64,000 bases of DNA from an uncultured Bacteroidales bacterium (GTDB taxonomy: Bacteria; Bacteroidota; Bacteroidia; Bacteroidales; UBA932), in assembly GCA_934700615.1 (NCBI GenBank), contig CAKUXR010000012.1:1-64000 (forward strand), read 5' to 3'. The position numbers and the translations under genes were made by a program. This document shows positions 1 to 7,712 of the stretch, in pieces. How positions within the stretch are numbered: the first letter of the stretch is position 1; each line of letters opens with the position of its first letter. The notes beneath the pieces are model-generated. The model had not been told where the DNA came from, did no database searches, and saw nothing but the letters and a program-made list of their open reading frames with translations.

Positions 1-28
1 GTGGGAGAGTAGGAAGCCGCCGTGCTTG
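1..28 (+). rRNA. rrf: 5S ribosomal RNA, 3' end only
   Basis: The first bases read GTGGGAGAGTAGG, which matches the conserved 3' portion of bacterial 5S rRNA (compare GCGAGAGTAGG in E. coli), and the pairing 3' tail follows. A strong hairpin terminator lies directly downstream, as expected at the end of an rRNA operon. The rest of the 5S gene, and presumably 23S and 16S, lies to the left of the window. The exact 3' end is estimated to within a few bases. Confidence 0.8.
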
Positions 29-30
29 GA

Positions 31-69
31 AAGAGTCTTCAGACGAGAGATCGTCCGGAGACTCTTTTT
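31..69 (+). terminator. rRNA operon terminator
   Basis: Arm 31-38 (AAGAGTCT) pairs perfectly with 59-66 (AGACTCTT). A second stem, 42-46 with 51-55 (GACGA/TCGTC), is capped by the GAGA tetraloop at 47-50. A run of T at 65-69 follows. The position just after the 5S 3' end fits an intrinsic terminator of the rRNA operon. Confidence 0.88.
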
Positions 70-254
70 CGTGTTTGTAGGTGTGTGAAGGAAGTCCGTC
101 CGGGACATTCTGGATTCCTGCGGTTGGAGGATGTGGCCAGCGTCGCACCTTCCATTAAGGTCCAAGTCTGAACATGTCCACGCAGGTGTCGCAGCGGCCT
201 GTCCCTGTGGCTGAATTCTGCGGTCCAGGAATGACGTGTTTCCAGGTGAGACTG

Positions 255-364
255 CCGTCCGGGGCCTGCGTACAGGTACGCCCCTTCGGGGCTACCCTTC
301 CCACTGCGTGGACCCCTTCTCACGAAGCCGCGGACGTCTGCACCTGTACGCAGGCCCCGGACGG
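255..364. repeat. 23-bp perfect inverted repeat around a small hairpin
   Basis: Positions 255-277 and 342-364 are exact reverse complements over 23 bases (the core is CCGGGGCCTGCGTACAGG). The 64-nt interior starts with a compact hairpin at 275-296: GGTA pairs with TACC and GCCCC with GGGGC around a TTC loop. There is no T-run after the outer stem, so it does not look like an ordinary terminator. If transcribed it would form a long, very stable stem. Confidence 0.8.
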
Positions 365-512
365 GAACAGGCCGGACTGGAACACAGGCGGCATTGACAA
401 ATATCCTGTATGTTTACGACACACCTGACAATCGCACTCGTACTATTGTCTATGTTTGAGCTTGGTTTTGCCGATGTCCCTGCCCTATGGCCACGTCTGA
501 TGACCGTCTCAG

Positions 513-708
513 TTTCGACCTTCTTGACAGGTCGATATGGCCGTAATTGTCTGTATCTTAATTGATTAAGCAATCAGTCTCTTGCCAAGAGGTCGTTTTG
601 AAAGGTGGTCTTGGCAGATGCCTGCTGTGGCCGTTGACTCGCAATGACCTCAATTTCAGTGTCTTACCGCGAATGTGTCACTAATCCCGCCTGTCAAGAG
701 GGTCGAAA
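513..708. repeat. 19-bp inverted repeat (18/19) with nested small repeats
   Basis: Positions 513-531 and 690-708 are reverse complements with one mismatch (TTTCGACCTTCTTGACAGG against its complement). Inside the interval lie a palindrome CTTAAT-TG-ATTAAG at 557-570 and a 7-bp inverted repeat at 584-590/609-615 (GCCAAGA/TCTTGGC). The ends resemble terminal inverted repeats in form, but nothing like a transposase lies between them and the interval is only 196 bp. Confidence 0.7.
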
Positions 709-907
709 TTCTGCGCCTATTGTAATATGCAACGTGCAGATAGATGTTCTTTCGCACCATATGCCCACACCATATGTCCATGCATGTGTGTCTGTTGCGT
801 TTACCTGTGGCATAGCTCAGCTCTGGAACGTCTGCTCAGCCATTCGGAATGGCCACCTGACGCTGTCTCGTGCTGGCCACTGTCGGAATCCAAGTGCTCC
901 GAGTATC

Positions 908-1333
908 TTACTTTGACTGTTTACGACACTCTGGACAAACCCCTTTGACTACAAAAGAAACAGAATGCGACTCGAAACCATCAGGTAAAGAAACCGTGGG
1001 AATTTGTTGATTCTCCAGGCAATATGACTGGTGGCATGATTCACAATAGAAATGAATATGTCCGTCGGTATGATTGCAGGCGCCGTCATGACTGCAGAGT
1101 TCATAATTTACCACACCGCGGCCGTCCTCGAATGCATGGACAACATCATGCTCCAGAAACATTGACATTACACGGAAGATGCTAGACTTGTCCATTTCGG
1201 GAAGAGCATCCTCCAAAGCGGACAGACACATCGGCTTATGCACATCATGCAAAGCCTTGAGAACCAGAATCCTGTTGGCAGTGGCCTTCACGCCCTTGTG
1301 CTCCAACAGTTTTATTATATCAGAACTGTCCAT
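908..1333 (-). CDS. Fur-family transcriptional repressor
   Basis: This gene encodes a metal-responsive winged-helix repressor of the Fur/Zur/PerR superfamily that acts on DNA in the cytoplasm. The N-terminal half carries the helix-turn-helix region (GVKATANRILVLKAL, then MDKSSIFRVMSMF, the recognition helix). The C-terminal half has the metal-site signature HIHFYCESC and a closing CPEC, giving two CxxC-type pairs for structural zinc, plus HTDGHIH ligands. The frame is open to a GTG at 1384, but ATG at 1333 gives 141 residues and begins at the usual distance before the DNA-binding helices, so I chose it. Which metal or oxidant it senses cannot be told; the Bacteroidota relatives are usually annotated only as transcriptional repressor. 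It stands alone, so its targets are not apparent. Confidence 0.85.
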   Translation of the reverse strand: MDSSDIIKLLEHKGVKATANRILVLKALHDVHKPMCLSALEDALPEMDKSSIFRVMSMFLEHDVVHAFEDGRGVVNYELCSHDGACNHTDGHIHFYCESCHQSYCLENQQIPTVSLPDGFESHSVSFVVKGVCPECRKQSK

Positions 1334-1384
1334 TAAATAATCTTTTGCATTAACTACTGGATACCTCTTGCTGGCACCTTCCAC

Positions 1385-1751
1385 CTAATGTTTGGGCTCA
1401 AGATGAGTATCCTTGTCTGGTGTGTCATATATGACCTTGGCTTTCTTGTCTATATGCGTAGTACCTGTATGTACTTTATACAAAAATAATAAAATAATTC
1501 GGAATATATTTGACTCGGCTAATTTGCAAGTGTGCAGGTCATTTCTAATTCAATCTGTCAACGTGTCCTTGAATATTGGCCTATTTCGGTGCAAAGTAGT
1601 TGATAATGATTGGAATCAGTTGATGCGAACCTGAAAAATTATTAAACAGTCTTGGATTTTTAACGTTTTATTGTTATGTTGCCACGTGGCGTCGAGTGTA
1701 GCTGTTAATTGACTGGGTTAGGTCTTATTAGTCACTATTTGTCCTGGGGAG
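1385..1751. other. intergenic region with possible divergent promoters
   Basis: This AT-rich spacer separates the Fur-type gene (-) from the barrel gene (+). On the minus strand, 1488-1481 reads TATTTTTG and fits the -7 consensus TAnnTTTG for the regulator, with a fairly long leader. On the plus strand, 1505-1512 reads TATATTTG and could serve the downstream gene with a leader of about 240 nt. Neither has a clear -33 box. A small frame at 1413-1634 has no recognisable product and is not called. Confidence 0.4.
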
Positions 1752-1760
1752 ATGAATGAG

Positions 1761-4622
1761 ATGAAGAAAACGATTCTTTCTATTATAGCTTCAGTCTTCT
1801 GCGTAATGGTCAATGCGCAGACAATAACGGATGCGCGTGTCTATGAATCTTTCAGAGTAAAGGCCACTGTCATTGACATCAAGAACTATGTATCTGTACC
1901 ATACGTGTCGGTATATCTTATCCCGAAAGGAGATACGACTATTACAAATTTTGCAATCTCTGACAAAAATGGAAGAGTTGTAATGGAGAATGTCCTGTCT
2001 GGACAATATGAACTGTATGCTGAACATCTCGGTTATTCAGTATTCAAGAAAAGGTATGACATAACATCTGCTCCTGGGTGGGACATTGACTTGGGCTCGA
2101 TTGGCCTGGAAGAAAGCATGGATCAGATAGATGCTGCGTCCATCTCTGTGAGTGGTCATCCAATCATGATACAAAATGACACAATCTTCTATAGTGCTTC
2201 GTCATATACGGTAGGAGAGAATGATATGCTTGAAGACTTGCTTAAGAAGATGCCTGGGATGATAGTCGGAAGTGATGGCAGTGTTTCCGTAAATGGCGAA
2301 AAAGTGAGCAGAATTACGGTCGGAGGCAAAACCTATTTTTTTGACGAACCCTCTATCGCCCTGAAGAATCTGCCGGCAAAGATAGTTGAACGGATTAAGG
2401 TTTCCAAGCAGGAGAGCAAGGAAGAGAAGATTATGGGTATAGGTGCAGATTCGGGCAAAGAAACTGTAATGGATGTGGAACTGAAAGAAGAGTATAGAAA
2501 AGGATTTTTCGGAAATGCCAAACTCGGAGGTGGTTCTGTATTGACAGGAAAGAGTGGGGAAAACTCCCTTGTGGAAAAGACAAAAGGCCTATATGAGGGC
2601 AGCTCCATGCTGTCTGCATATGGCGAAAGAGATCAAATTGTTATGATTGCCAATGCTTTCAATACCGCAAATGAGAGTGGAAAGTATGAATCGCAAGAAT
2701 TTCAGGGCAATGACTTCTCTGAACTTGGAGGTTTAGTATCATCTGTGCAAACCGGAGCAAATTATAACACTAGTCGTATAAAGCATTTTGAAACAACTGT
2801 TTCTGCAATCTATAAACACACTGCAAAAAATGACAAGAGACGCTTTTCAAGGACTTCTTTTTCAGGTACAACTAATGATATCCTGACAGATGGCGGGACA
2901 AATTCTCTCGGAAAAGAAGACCTTTTGAGCGTCGCTCTTGAAATGTCAAAGCAAAATGGTAAATTGTTGGTTGAAATTCTCCCGAAATTCAATTTCAGCA
3001 AACGCAGCATGAACAGTTCAAACTTCTCGACTGCGACTGATATCCTGACGAATTCCTTGTTGAACTCTCTTTCTGCAACATCTTTCCTCGAGGACAAGCA
3101 TTATTACTCAAATGGATATATTGGTGTGACAGGAATAGATCTCGGCAAAGCTAGGAGAAGATTAGGCATCGGTGTCAATTATGATGTGGGTACTTCAGAT
3201 GGCAATGAAGCCGATAACTCCATTAAGAATCTGAATTACGAGAACAGCAAGAAAGCTCTTGACATTGACGGAAAACTGTTCTATTATGAGCCTCTCGGCA
3301 GACGGTGGGGTATGCAGGCAACATTAGGAAGCGTTCATAATTCTGGTGCCGATGATAGGGATGCGTTCAATAGTGCCGGCGTATTAAACACTTATCACAC
3401 GAGTTCGTCAAACAGGAAGTTCAATGAAGAGTATGCCTCGGTATTGCTTCAATACAGTAACGATACAAGTAAAGTGAAACTTGGTGTAAAAGCATTGGCC
3501 CGAAGTGATGTGTCACGTGCGGTAAACATGGGGCAGACTATTGTTTCAGGCAAAGATGTCTGGAAATGGAATATATCTCCTGTCCTGGCATATAGCTATT
3601 CAAGGGATGGAATGAACTTGAGCCTGCAATATTCAGGTGAAACGAGTCCGGTTTCAAGCCCGTATATGATTCCGACTCCAAATATTGCCAATCCGATGCG
3701 GATTATGCTTGGTAATATCTATTTGAAGTCTGGATTTGTCAATAATCTTATGGCGTATTATGATTACGTCAATTACTCGACATACACGTTCTTTACGGCT
3801 TATGTGCAGGGAAGTCTAGAAAATAGAGGTGTCGTCTATGCAAATTGGTTTGACGATGACGGCATCAGATATGCTGTTCCTGTCAATGGCGACAAGCCGA
3901 ATACCAGGTTGGCTGCCTATGCGCTACTTAATCAGCCATTCGGCAAGAAGAAAAATATCACATTCAGTTTTGCAGGGCAATTCGGAATGAACAGAAGTCA
4001 TAGTTATCAATCAGAAACCAGAAAGCCTGGCATTGACCTTGTGAAATTTGACTACCAGACATTCATGAGCGATTTCTGGGGTAGCATTGATGGCGACAAA
4101 TTCTATAATGGTATCAGTGGATTCAAGGAGAGTCTTACGCAAACTTATGATTGGGGCGCAGATGTCCGATTGAAGTATAACAACAAATGGTTCAACGGTA
4201 CTGTATTTACGTCCGCAATGAATAGCGTTTCTCGTTATTCTCTTGACAATGCTGCAGATATGAACATTTGGACATTCAATTCAGGAACGGAACTTCTCTT
4301 TACTTTCGGAAAAGGATGGGAAATAGGCAGTCAACTGTCGCATGTTTTCTACCGTGGCTTTTCGAATGGCTTTGGTGAGCCTGAATGGAGGTGGAACATG
4401 ACTGTTGCCAAGACTGTCAAATCATTGACAATGGGCATCAAGTTCGACGATATTCTCAATCAAACCAATAATCTTACTCGAGTGGTATCCGCCGGATTCG
4501 TTGAAGACCGGTACTCAAATGTTCTGGGAAGAACGCTTTTGTTCAGTCTGTCATTCAACTTCGGGAAGATGAACCAGAACAAGTTTTCTGCGGTATCAAA
4601 GGGGATGAAGCGATTTGAATGA
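1761..4622 (+). CDS. outer-membrane beta-barrel protein, TonB-receptor-like
   Basis: The protein is a large outer-membrane beta-barrel related to TonB-dependent receptors (the OMP_b-brl_3 type common in Bacteroidota). Its ligand is unknown. It starts with a Sec signal peptide (MKKTILSIIASVF..VNAQ). A carboxypeptidase-regulatory-like beta-sandwich follows at roughly residues 30-110 (VTVIDIKN.., SDKNGRV, GQYELYAEHLGY), then a plug-like region near 120-230 (MLEDLLKKMPGM, GSVSVNGEKV) and a long barrel rich in aromatic and Asn/Ser strands ending in LLFSLSFNFGK. ATG at 1752 is also in frame, but GGAG at 1748-1751 is correctly spaced for ATG 1761 and the signal peptide begins there. No SusD partner or enzyme adjoins it, so it may be a sensor or an uptake protein of unknown cargo. 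Confidence 0.8.
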   Translation: MKKTILSIIASVFCVMVNAQTITDARVYESFRVKATVIDIKNYVSVPYVSVYLIPKGDTTITNFAISDKNGRVVMENVLSGQYELYAEHLGYSVFKKRYDITSAPGWDIDLGSIGLEESMDQIDAASISVSGHPIMIQNDTIFYSASSYTVGENDMLEDLLKKMPGMIVGSDGSVSVNGEKVSRITVGGKTYFFDEPSIALKNLPAKIVERIKVSKQESKEEKIMGIGADSGKETVMDVELKEEYRKGFFGNAKLGGGSVLTGKSGENSLVEKTKGLYEGSSMLSAYGERDQIVMIANAFNTANESGKYESQEFQGNDFSELGGLVSSVQTGANYNTSRIKHFETTVSAIYKHTAKNDKRRFSRTSFSGTTNDILTDGGTNSLGKEDLLSVALEMSKQNGKLLVEILPKFNFSKRSMNSSNFSTATDILTNSLLNSLSATSFLEDKHYYSNGYIGVTGIDLGKARRRLGIGVNYDVGTSDGNEADNSIKNLNYENSKKALDIDGKLFYYEPLGRRWGMQATLGSVHNSGADDRDAFNSAGVLNTYHTSSSNRKFNEEYASVLLQYSNDTSKVKLGVKALARSDVSRAVNMGQTIVSGKDVWKWNISPVLAYSYSRDGMNLSLQYSGETSPVSSPYMIPTPNIANPMRIMLGNIYLKSGFVNNLMAYYDYVNYSTYTFFTAYVQGSLENRGVVYANWFDDDGIRYAVPVNGDKPNTRLAAYALLNQPFGKKKNITFSFAGQFGMNRSHSYQSETRKPGIDLVKFDYQTFMSDFWGSIDGDKFYNGISGFKESLTQTYDWGADVRLKYNNKWFNGTVFTSAMNSVSRYSLDNAADMNIWTFNSGTELLFTFGKGWEIGSQLSHVFYRGFSNGFGEPEWRWNMTVAKTVKSLTMGIKFDDILNQTNNLTRVVSAGFVEDRYSNVLGRTLLFSLSFNFGKMNQNKFSAVSKGMKRFE

Positions 4623-5067
4623 TGATGCGTCGTTTCCTGATTTTAGCCATAAGTTGCTGATGTTTGAGTCACGTCAATTCGCTGGTGTGCTGTTTTGTCC
4701 CGTCTAAAACGTTTGATCGGTACAAAACACGCCGGAACACACATTTGGTGTAATATAAAACGTTTTCGTGGAACCGAATTGTGTAAATCCCCGATGTTTA
4801 GGCCAATGAGTGACAGTAGCATCAGTTTCTCCATTGAAGGCGCCCACTGTTTCGACTGACAATATCAATGACATTGATCAGTATATGCCGGCGATACCAT
4901 CCGGGATGGTGTAGCCGTCAAACATCCGGACTTTGATGTCAAAGGTCCAATAATCTGTAAACAGACATCTGGATGAGTCTAGCAGCTTCACGAGCAGACT
5001 GGATCCGACAATGAGGGAAGTCTCCTTAGCGGCGTACCGGCCCGGAGGCTCCCACCGGCAGACATCT

Positions 5068-5123
5068 CAGTCCCTGCCACACAGTCCCTGCCACACAGTC
5101 CCTGCCGCACAGTCCCTGCCACA
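5068..5123. repeat. 14-bp tandem repeat, four units
   Basis: The unit CAGTCCCTGCCACA occurs four times head to tail at 5068-5081, 5082-5095, 5096-5109 (one change, G for A) and 5110-5123, followed by a decayed fifth unit (AAGCCTCTGCCATCA). It lies outside coding sequence. The units abut with no spacers, so it is a minisatellite-like array and not a CRISPR. Copy number could vary between strains through slippage. Confidence 0.9.
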
Positions 5124-5184
5124 AAGCCTCTGCCATCACACACAAGCTCCCAATATCACACAAGCCACCTCCCACACACACAAA

Positions 5185-5219
5185 CCCGCGCCGAGCACGA
5201 CAAACGTACAAGGCGCGGG
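5185..5219 (-). terminator. probable terminator of the phosphoesterase gene
   Basis: CCCGCGCC at 5185-5192 pairs with GGCGCGGG at 5212-5219 around a 19-nt loop. Read on the minus strand it lies 24 bp past the stop codon of the upstream gene and is followed by TTTGTGTG, a weak T-tract. The stem is strong, but the poor U-run makes the call moderate. Confidence 0.5.
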
Positions 5220-5242
5220 CCACAAATAATTTCTAAAAAATC

Positions 5243-7489
5243 CTACTTCACATATCCTCTGGTAACCTTCAGAACACGGTCAGGGTAATTCGAAATGATA
5301 GCCTCTACATGAAGATCCAGAATCCTCTTGATCTCGGCCTCATCATCGACTGTCCAAGGAACCAGCTTGATGCCGGCCTTGCGGCAATTCTCCACCATCT
5401 TGGCATCTACGATTACATGCTCAGGACTCAGCCACTCAGGAGTGAAATTCAGCTTGCCCATGTACGTATTCCAGTCAGTATCCTTCTTGCTGATAAGGTA
5501 TGAAAGCTTGAGCTGAGGATACTTCTCATGCATATAATTCAGAGCGCGGACATCGAAACACTGGACAACAAGCCTGTCACCGAGATTCTTGGACAGGAGC
5601 AACTCGACGCACTTGTCCACAAACTCGTGGTACTCAGGCCAATTGGTGCCCTCGCCCTCGCCCTTGCCCTTCTTGCACTTGATCTCGATATTGTACCTCA
5701 TAGGGTCGAGACCACGGAGCCTTGTCAATGACTCCACGGAATCTATAAGCTCGGTAGCAAGCGGCTTCACTGCAGGAGACTGCTCCTTGCCTGGCCAGAC
5801 CTCACTGGCACGCATGCCCACATCATACTTGGCGATGGAATCATAAGGCATGGTATAAAGATACTCCTTAGGATCATTTGGCTTGACAATGCTTCCGTCA
5901 GGACGGGTGGCATAGCGGGAATGGAAGTACGCATCATGAGAAACCACGATCTGTCCGTCCTTGCTGATCTGAAGGTCAAGCTCAAGAGTATTTACACCCA
6001 TCAATGTCGCATTTGTCATTGACGTAAACGTATTCTCAGGCCACAGGCCGGCACCTCCGCGATGAGCCTGGACATCCACATGGTCAGCAAGCTTGACCTC
6101 ATAATGCCACTCCTTGCCGAAACGGCTCCTGACATTGACAGTAACCACCTTGGCATACTGGCTCGGCGTCGCCGCGAAATAATGGATTGACCTCTTCGGG
6201 CTGCGGAAGCCCGGAATCGGCTCACCCTGATAATGCTCCTCAATCTTCTTTATATATGTAGGAGAACAATCCTCGACCATCTTCATAGGGCCCATGTCAA
6301 TGCCATCCTGGGACCAGGTGACAGACCAATTCTCATCATAATCCCATACATTCGCAACCACGGAATTAGGATGATACATACTCTGTCCCGGAGCAATGAT
6401 CTCTACCTGATAGTCGTCGTCATGGCCGAGAGAATGGTAGAACCATCTGATGTCCTTGCCCTTGACATTGAAGATCTCATAGCCGGCAGGCACACCGTCA
6501 CGGCACCAGTCAGCGAACCACCAAGAACCGCAAATGCTTGGAGCATTGTGGTCCATGATGTCAGGGGTAATCTGGTAATTGTTCATGATATGGGTATGGC
6601 CGGAAAGGATATCCACCTTGCGTCCATCGAGAAGAGCAAGCATCTTGTCCCCGTTGACAATCCTCCTGGTATCCTCAGGACGCCACCATCTGTCGATAGG
6701 ACAATGCTGGGCCATGAAGATATGAGTCTTCTTCGGAACGTACTTCAGGAGATTCTTGACGAACTTGAGGACCTCCTCAGAATATCCCTCGACATACTCC
6801 TTCTCCTTGTAATAGATGATGTTGTTCACGCAGAGCACCAGGTCCTTGCCCATCCAGAAGGCATAATTGTAAGGACCGAAATTGTCGAAATAATCCTTAG
6901 AATAATTCTTGAAAGAACGCTCCTTGTTGTAGTCATGGTTTCCGGTGACAGTATAGACAGGGAAACCGAGTTTGCTGATTATCTTCTTGTATGCGGGAAG
7001 AAGGGTAGGAAGGTTCTTGTCCCAGCCAGAGTCACCGAGCATAATGGCCACTACCGGCCCATTCTTGCCATACTTCTTTCCCTCGGCCTTCAGATCCTCG
7101 AAAGGAAGACCTGCGAACTGCTTCAGCTGATTGTTGTTCCTGATCTGAGGGTCGGAAACGGAAAACAGAGTGTAGCTTGACGACCTTGCCGTCTTCTCGA
7201 GATTGAAGTCAAGCTCCTTGTCAGAAGCCTCCTTGTAGAACTCCGGAGTACCGCTTCTGTAGTCAGCGACATAACCGGAAGGAGTTATGATATAGACGAA
7301 TCTGGCCTTGTTGTCGGCATTCAGTTTGAAGGTTCCGTCACCTTTGGTCTTTGTGAAAGAAGAACCGTCTGTAACAACGACACCTTGCAGAGCTTTTGCG
7401 CCCGAATGGACTTTTCCGCTGACCTTCCTCGCATCTGCTGCGGTGCAGACCGAAAGAAAAACCAGCATTGACAATATAAATTTTCTCAT
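5243..7489 (-). CDS. secreted metallophosphoesterase-glycerophosphodiesterase fusion
   Basis: This 748-residue exported protein joins two phosphoesterases. After a signal peptide (residues 1-20) comes a small beta domain (about 21-100), then a calcineurin-like catalytic domain with D113xQ, GD at 152-153, GNHD at 183-186, QH at 261-262 and GHTH at 297-300. A C-terminal metallophosphoesterase accessory domain spans roughly 310-465. From about 472 a complete glycerophosphodiester phosphodiesterase domain follows, with HRGG at 476-479, PENT at 484-487, ELDLQ at 503-507 and a catalytic-type SHD at 517-519. By family knowledge the second domain releases glycerol 3-phosphate from phospholipid headgroup diesters; the first probably acts on a phosphomonoester or diester. 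The neighbouring upstream GlpT-type gene supports a glycerophosphodiester pathway. Which substrate the first domain uses is inference. Confidence 0.88.
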   Translation of the reverse strand: MRKFILSMLVFLSVCTAADARKVSGKVHSGAKALQGVVVTDGSSFTKTKGDGTFKLNADNKARFVYIITPSGYVADYRSGTPEFYKEASDKELDFNLEKTARSSSYTLFSVSDPQIRNNNQLKQFAGLPFEDLKAEGKKYGKNGPVVAIMLGDSGWDKNLPTLLPAYKKIISKLGFPVYTVTGNHDYNKERSFKNYSKDYFDNFGPYNYAFWMGKDLVLCVNNIIYYKEKEYVEGYSEEVLKFVKNLLKYVPKKTHIFMAQHCPIDRWWRPEDTRRIVNGDKMLALLDGRKVDILSGHTHIMNNYQITPDIMDHNAPSICGSWWFADWCRDGVPAGYEIFNVKGKDIRWFYHSLGHDDDYQVEIIAPGQSMYHPNSVVANVWDYDENWSVTWSQDGIDMGPMKMVEDCSPTYIKKIEEHYQGEPIPGFRSPKRSIHYFAATPSQYAKVVTVNVRSRFGKEWHYEVKLADHVDVQAHRGGAGLWPENTFTSMTNATLMGVNTLELDLQISKDGQIVVSHDAYFHSRYATRPDGSIVKPNDPKEYLYTMPYDSIAKYDVGMRASEVWPGKEQSPAVKPLATELIDSVESLTRLRGLDPMRYNIEIKCKKGKGEGEGTNWPEYHEFVDKCVELLLSKNLGDRLVVQCFDVRALNYMHEKYPQLKLSYLISKKDTDWNTYMGKLNFTPEWLSPEHVIVDAKMVENCRKAGIKLVPWTVDDEAEIKRILDLHVEAIISNYPDRVLKVTRGYVK

Positions 7490-7668
7490 ATCTGTTTGTT
7501 ATGTAATCCTTAAAAAATAACTTGGTAATCTTTGCTCGTCTTTTCGGTCTATATTTCTTTTCTCATCAGTCGTGTACGTCCAATACACTCCTTCTTCGAA
7601 AAGAAATCTATCCTCGAAAATCCTTCACAAATCTTTACCAACTTATATTTTCATGCTTACTGTGAAAT

Positions 7669-7698
7669 TCCGCCGGCAGACGTGAATCGGCCGGCGGA
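7669..7698 (-). terminator. hairpin after glpT
   Basis: TCCGCCGGC at 7669-7677 pairs perfectly with GCCGGCGGA at 7690-7698 around a 12-nt loop. On the minus strand it sits 15 bp beyond the glpT stop and before the phosphoesterase gene. Only a short T-tract (AATTT) follows, so it may attenuate rather than fully stop transcription into the downstream gene. Confidence 0.5.
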
Positions 7699-7712
7699 CA
7701 GTTTATTCGGAA

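Larger units (their letters stand above)
71..907. other. non-coding, repeat-rich stretch after the rRNA operon
   Basis: No open frame here looks like a real protein; the short frames on both strands overlap each other and carry low-complexity, Cys/Arg/Pro-rich products. The stretch holds two long inverted repeats (255-364 and 513-708). It also has a near-perfect palindrome at 839-853 (GCCATTC-G-GAATGGC), CACCATATG twice near 757-780, and TATGGCC/TGTGGCC repeats. An imperfect copy of about 20 bp occurs near 113-132 and again near 213-231. It may be a structured RNA, a decayed element or simply rapidly changing spacer. Confidence 0.6.
4623..5242. other. 620-bp non-coding spacer between convergent genes
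   Basis: This gap lies between the 3' ends of the barrel gene (+) and the phosphoesterase gene (-). No credible gene is visible. The right half contains a 14-bp tandem repeat (5068-5123), a C/A-rich tract and a GC-rich hairpin (5185-5219). The left half has only short imperfect repeats around 4690-4770, such as TTTTGT against ACAAAA. It is an unusually long gap for convergent genes. Confidence 0.6.

Noticed and set aside
292..573. A Cys/Arg-rich minus-strand frame after the 5S gene
   Set aside because: Composition follows the inverted repeats, there is no start signal or family similarity, and overlapping frames of equal length occur on the other strand.
513..708. Possible small insertion element bounded by terminal inverted repeats
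   Set aside because: No target-site duplication was recognised, no second copy is in the window and the interval encodes nothing; kept only as an inverted repeat.
5068..5123. Possible CRISPR array
   Set aside because: The 14-bp units are directly adjacent with no spacers and no cas genes are in the window.
6233..7180. A 315-codon open frame on the plus strand
   Set aside because: It lies wholly antisense to the phosphoesterase fusion, whose domains and motifs are clear; its product is a Leu/Ile/Val/Arg-rich mirror sequence without recognisable motifs.
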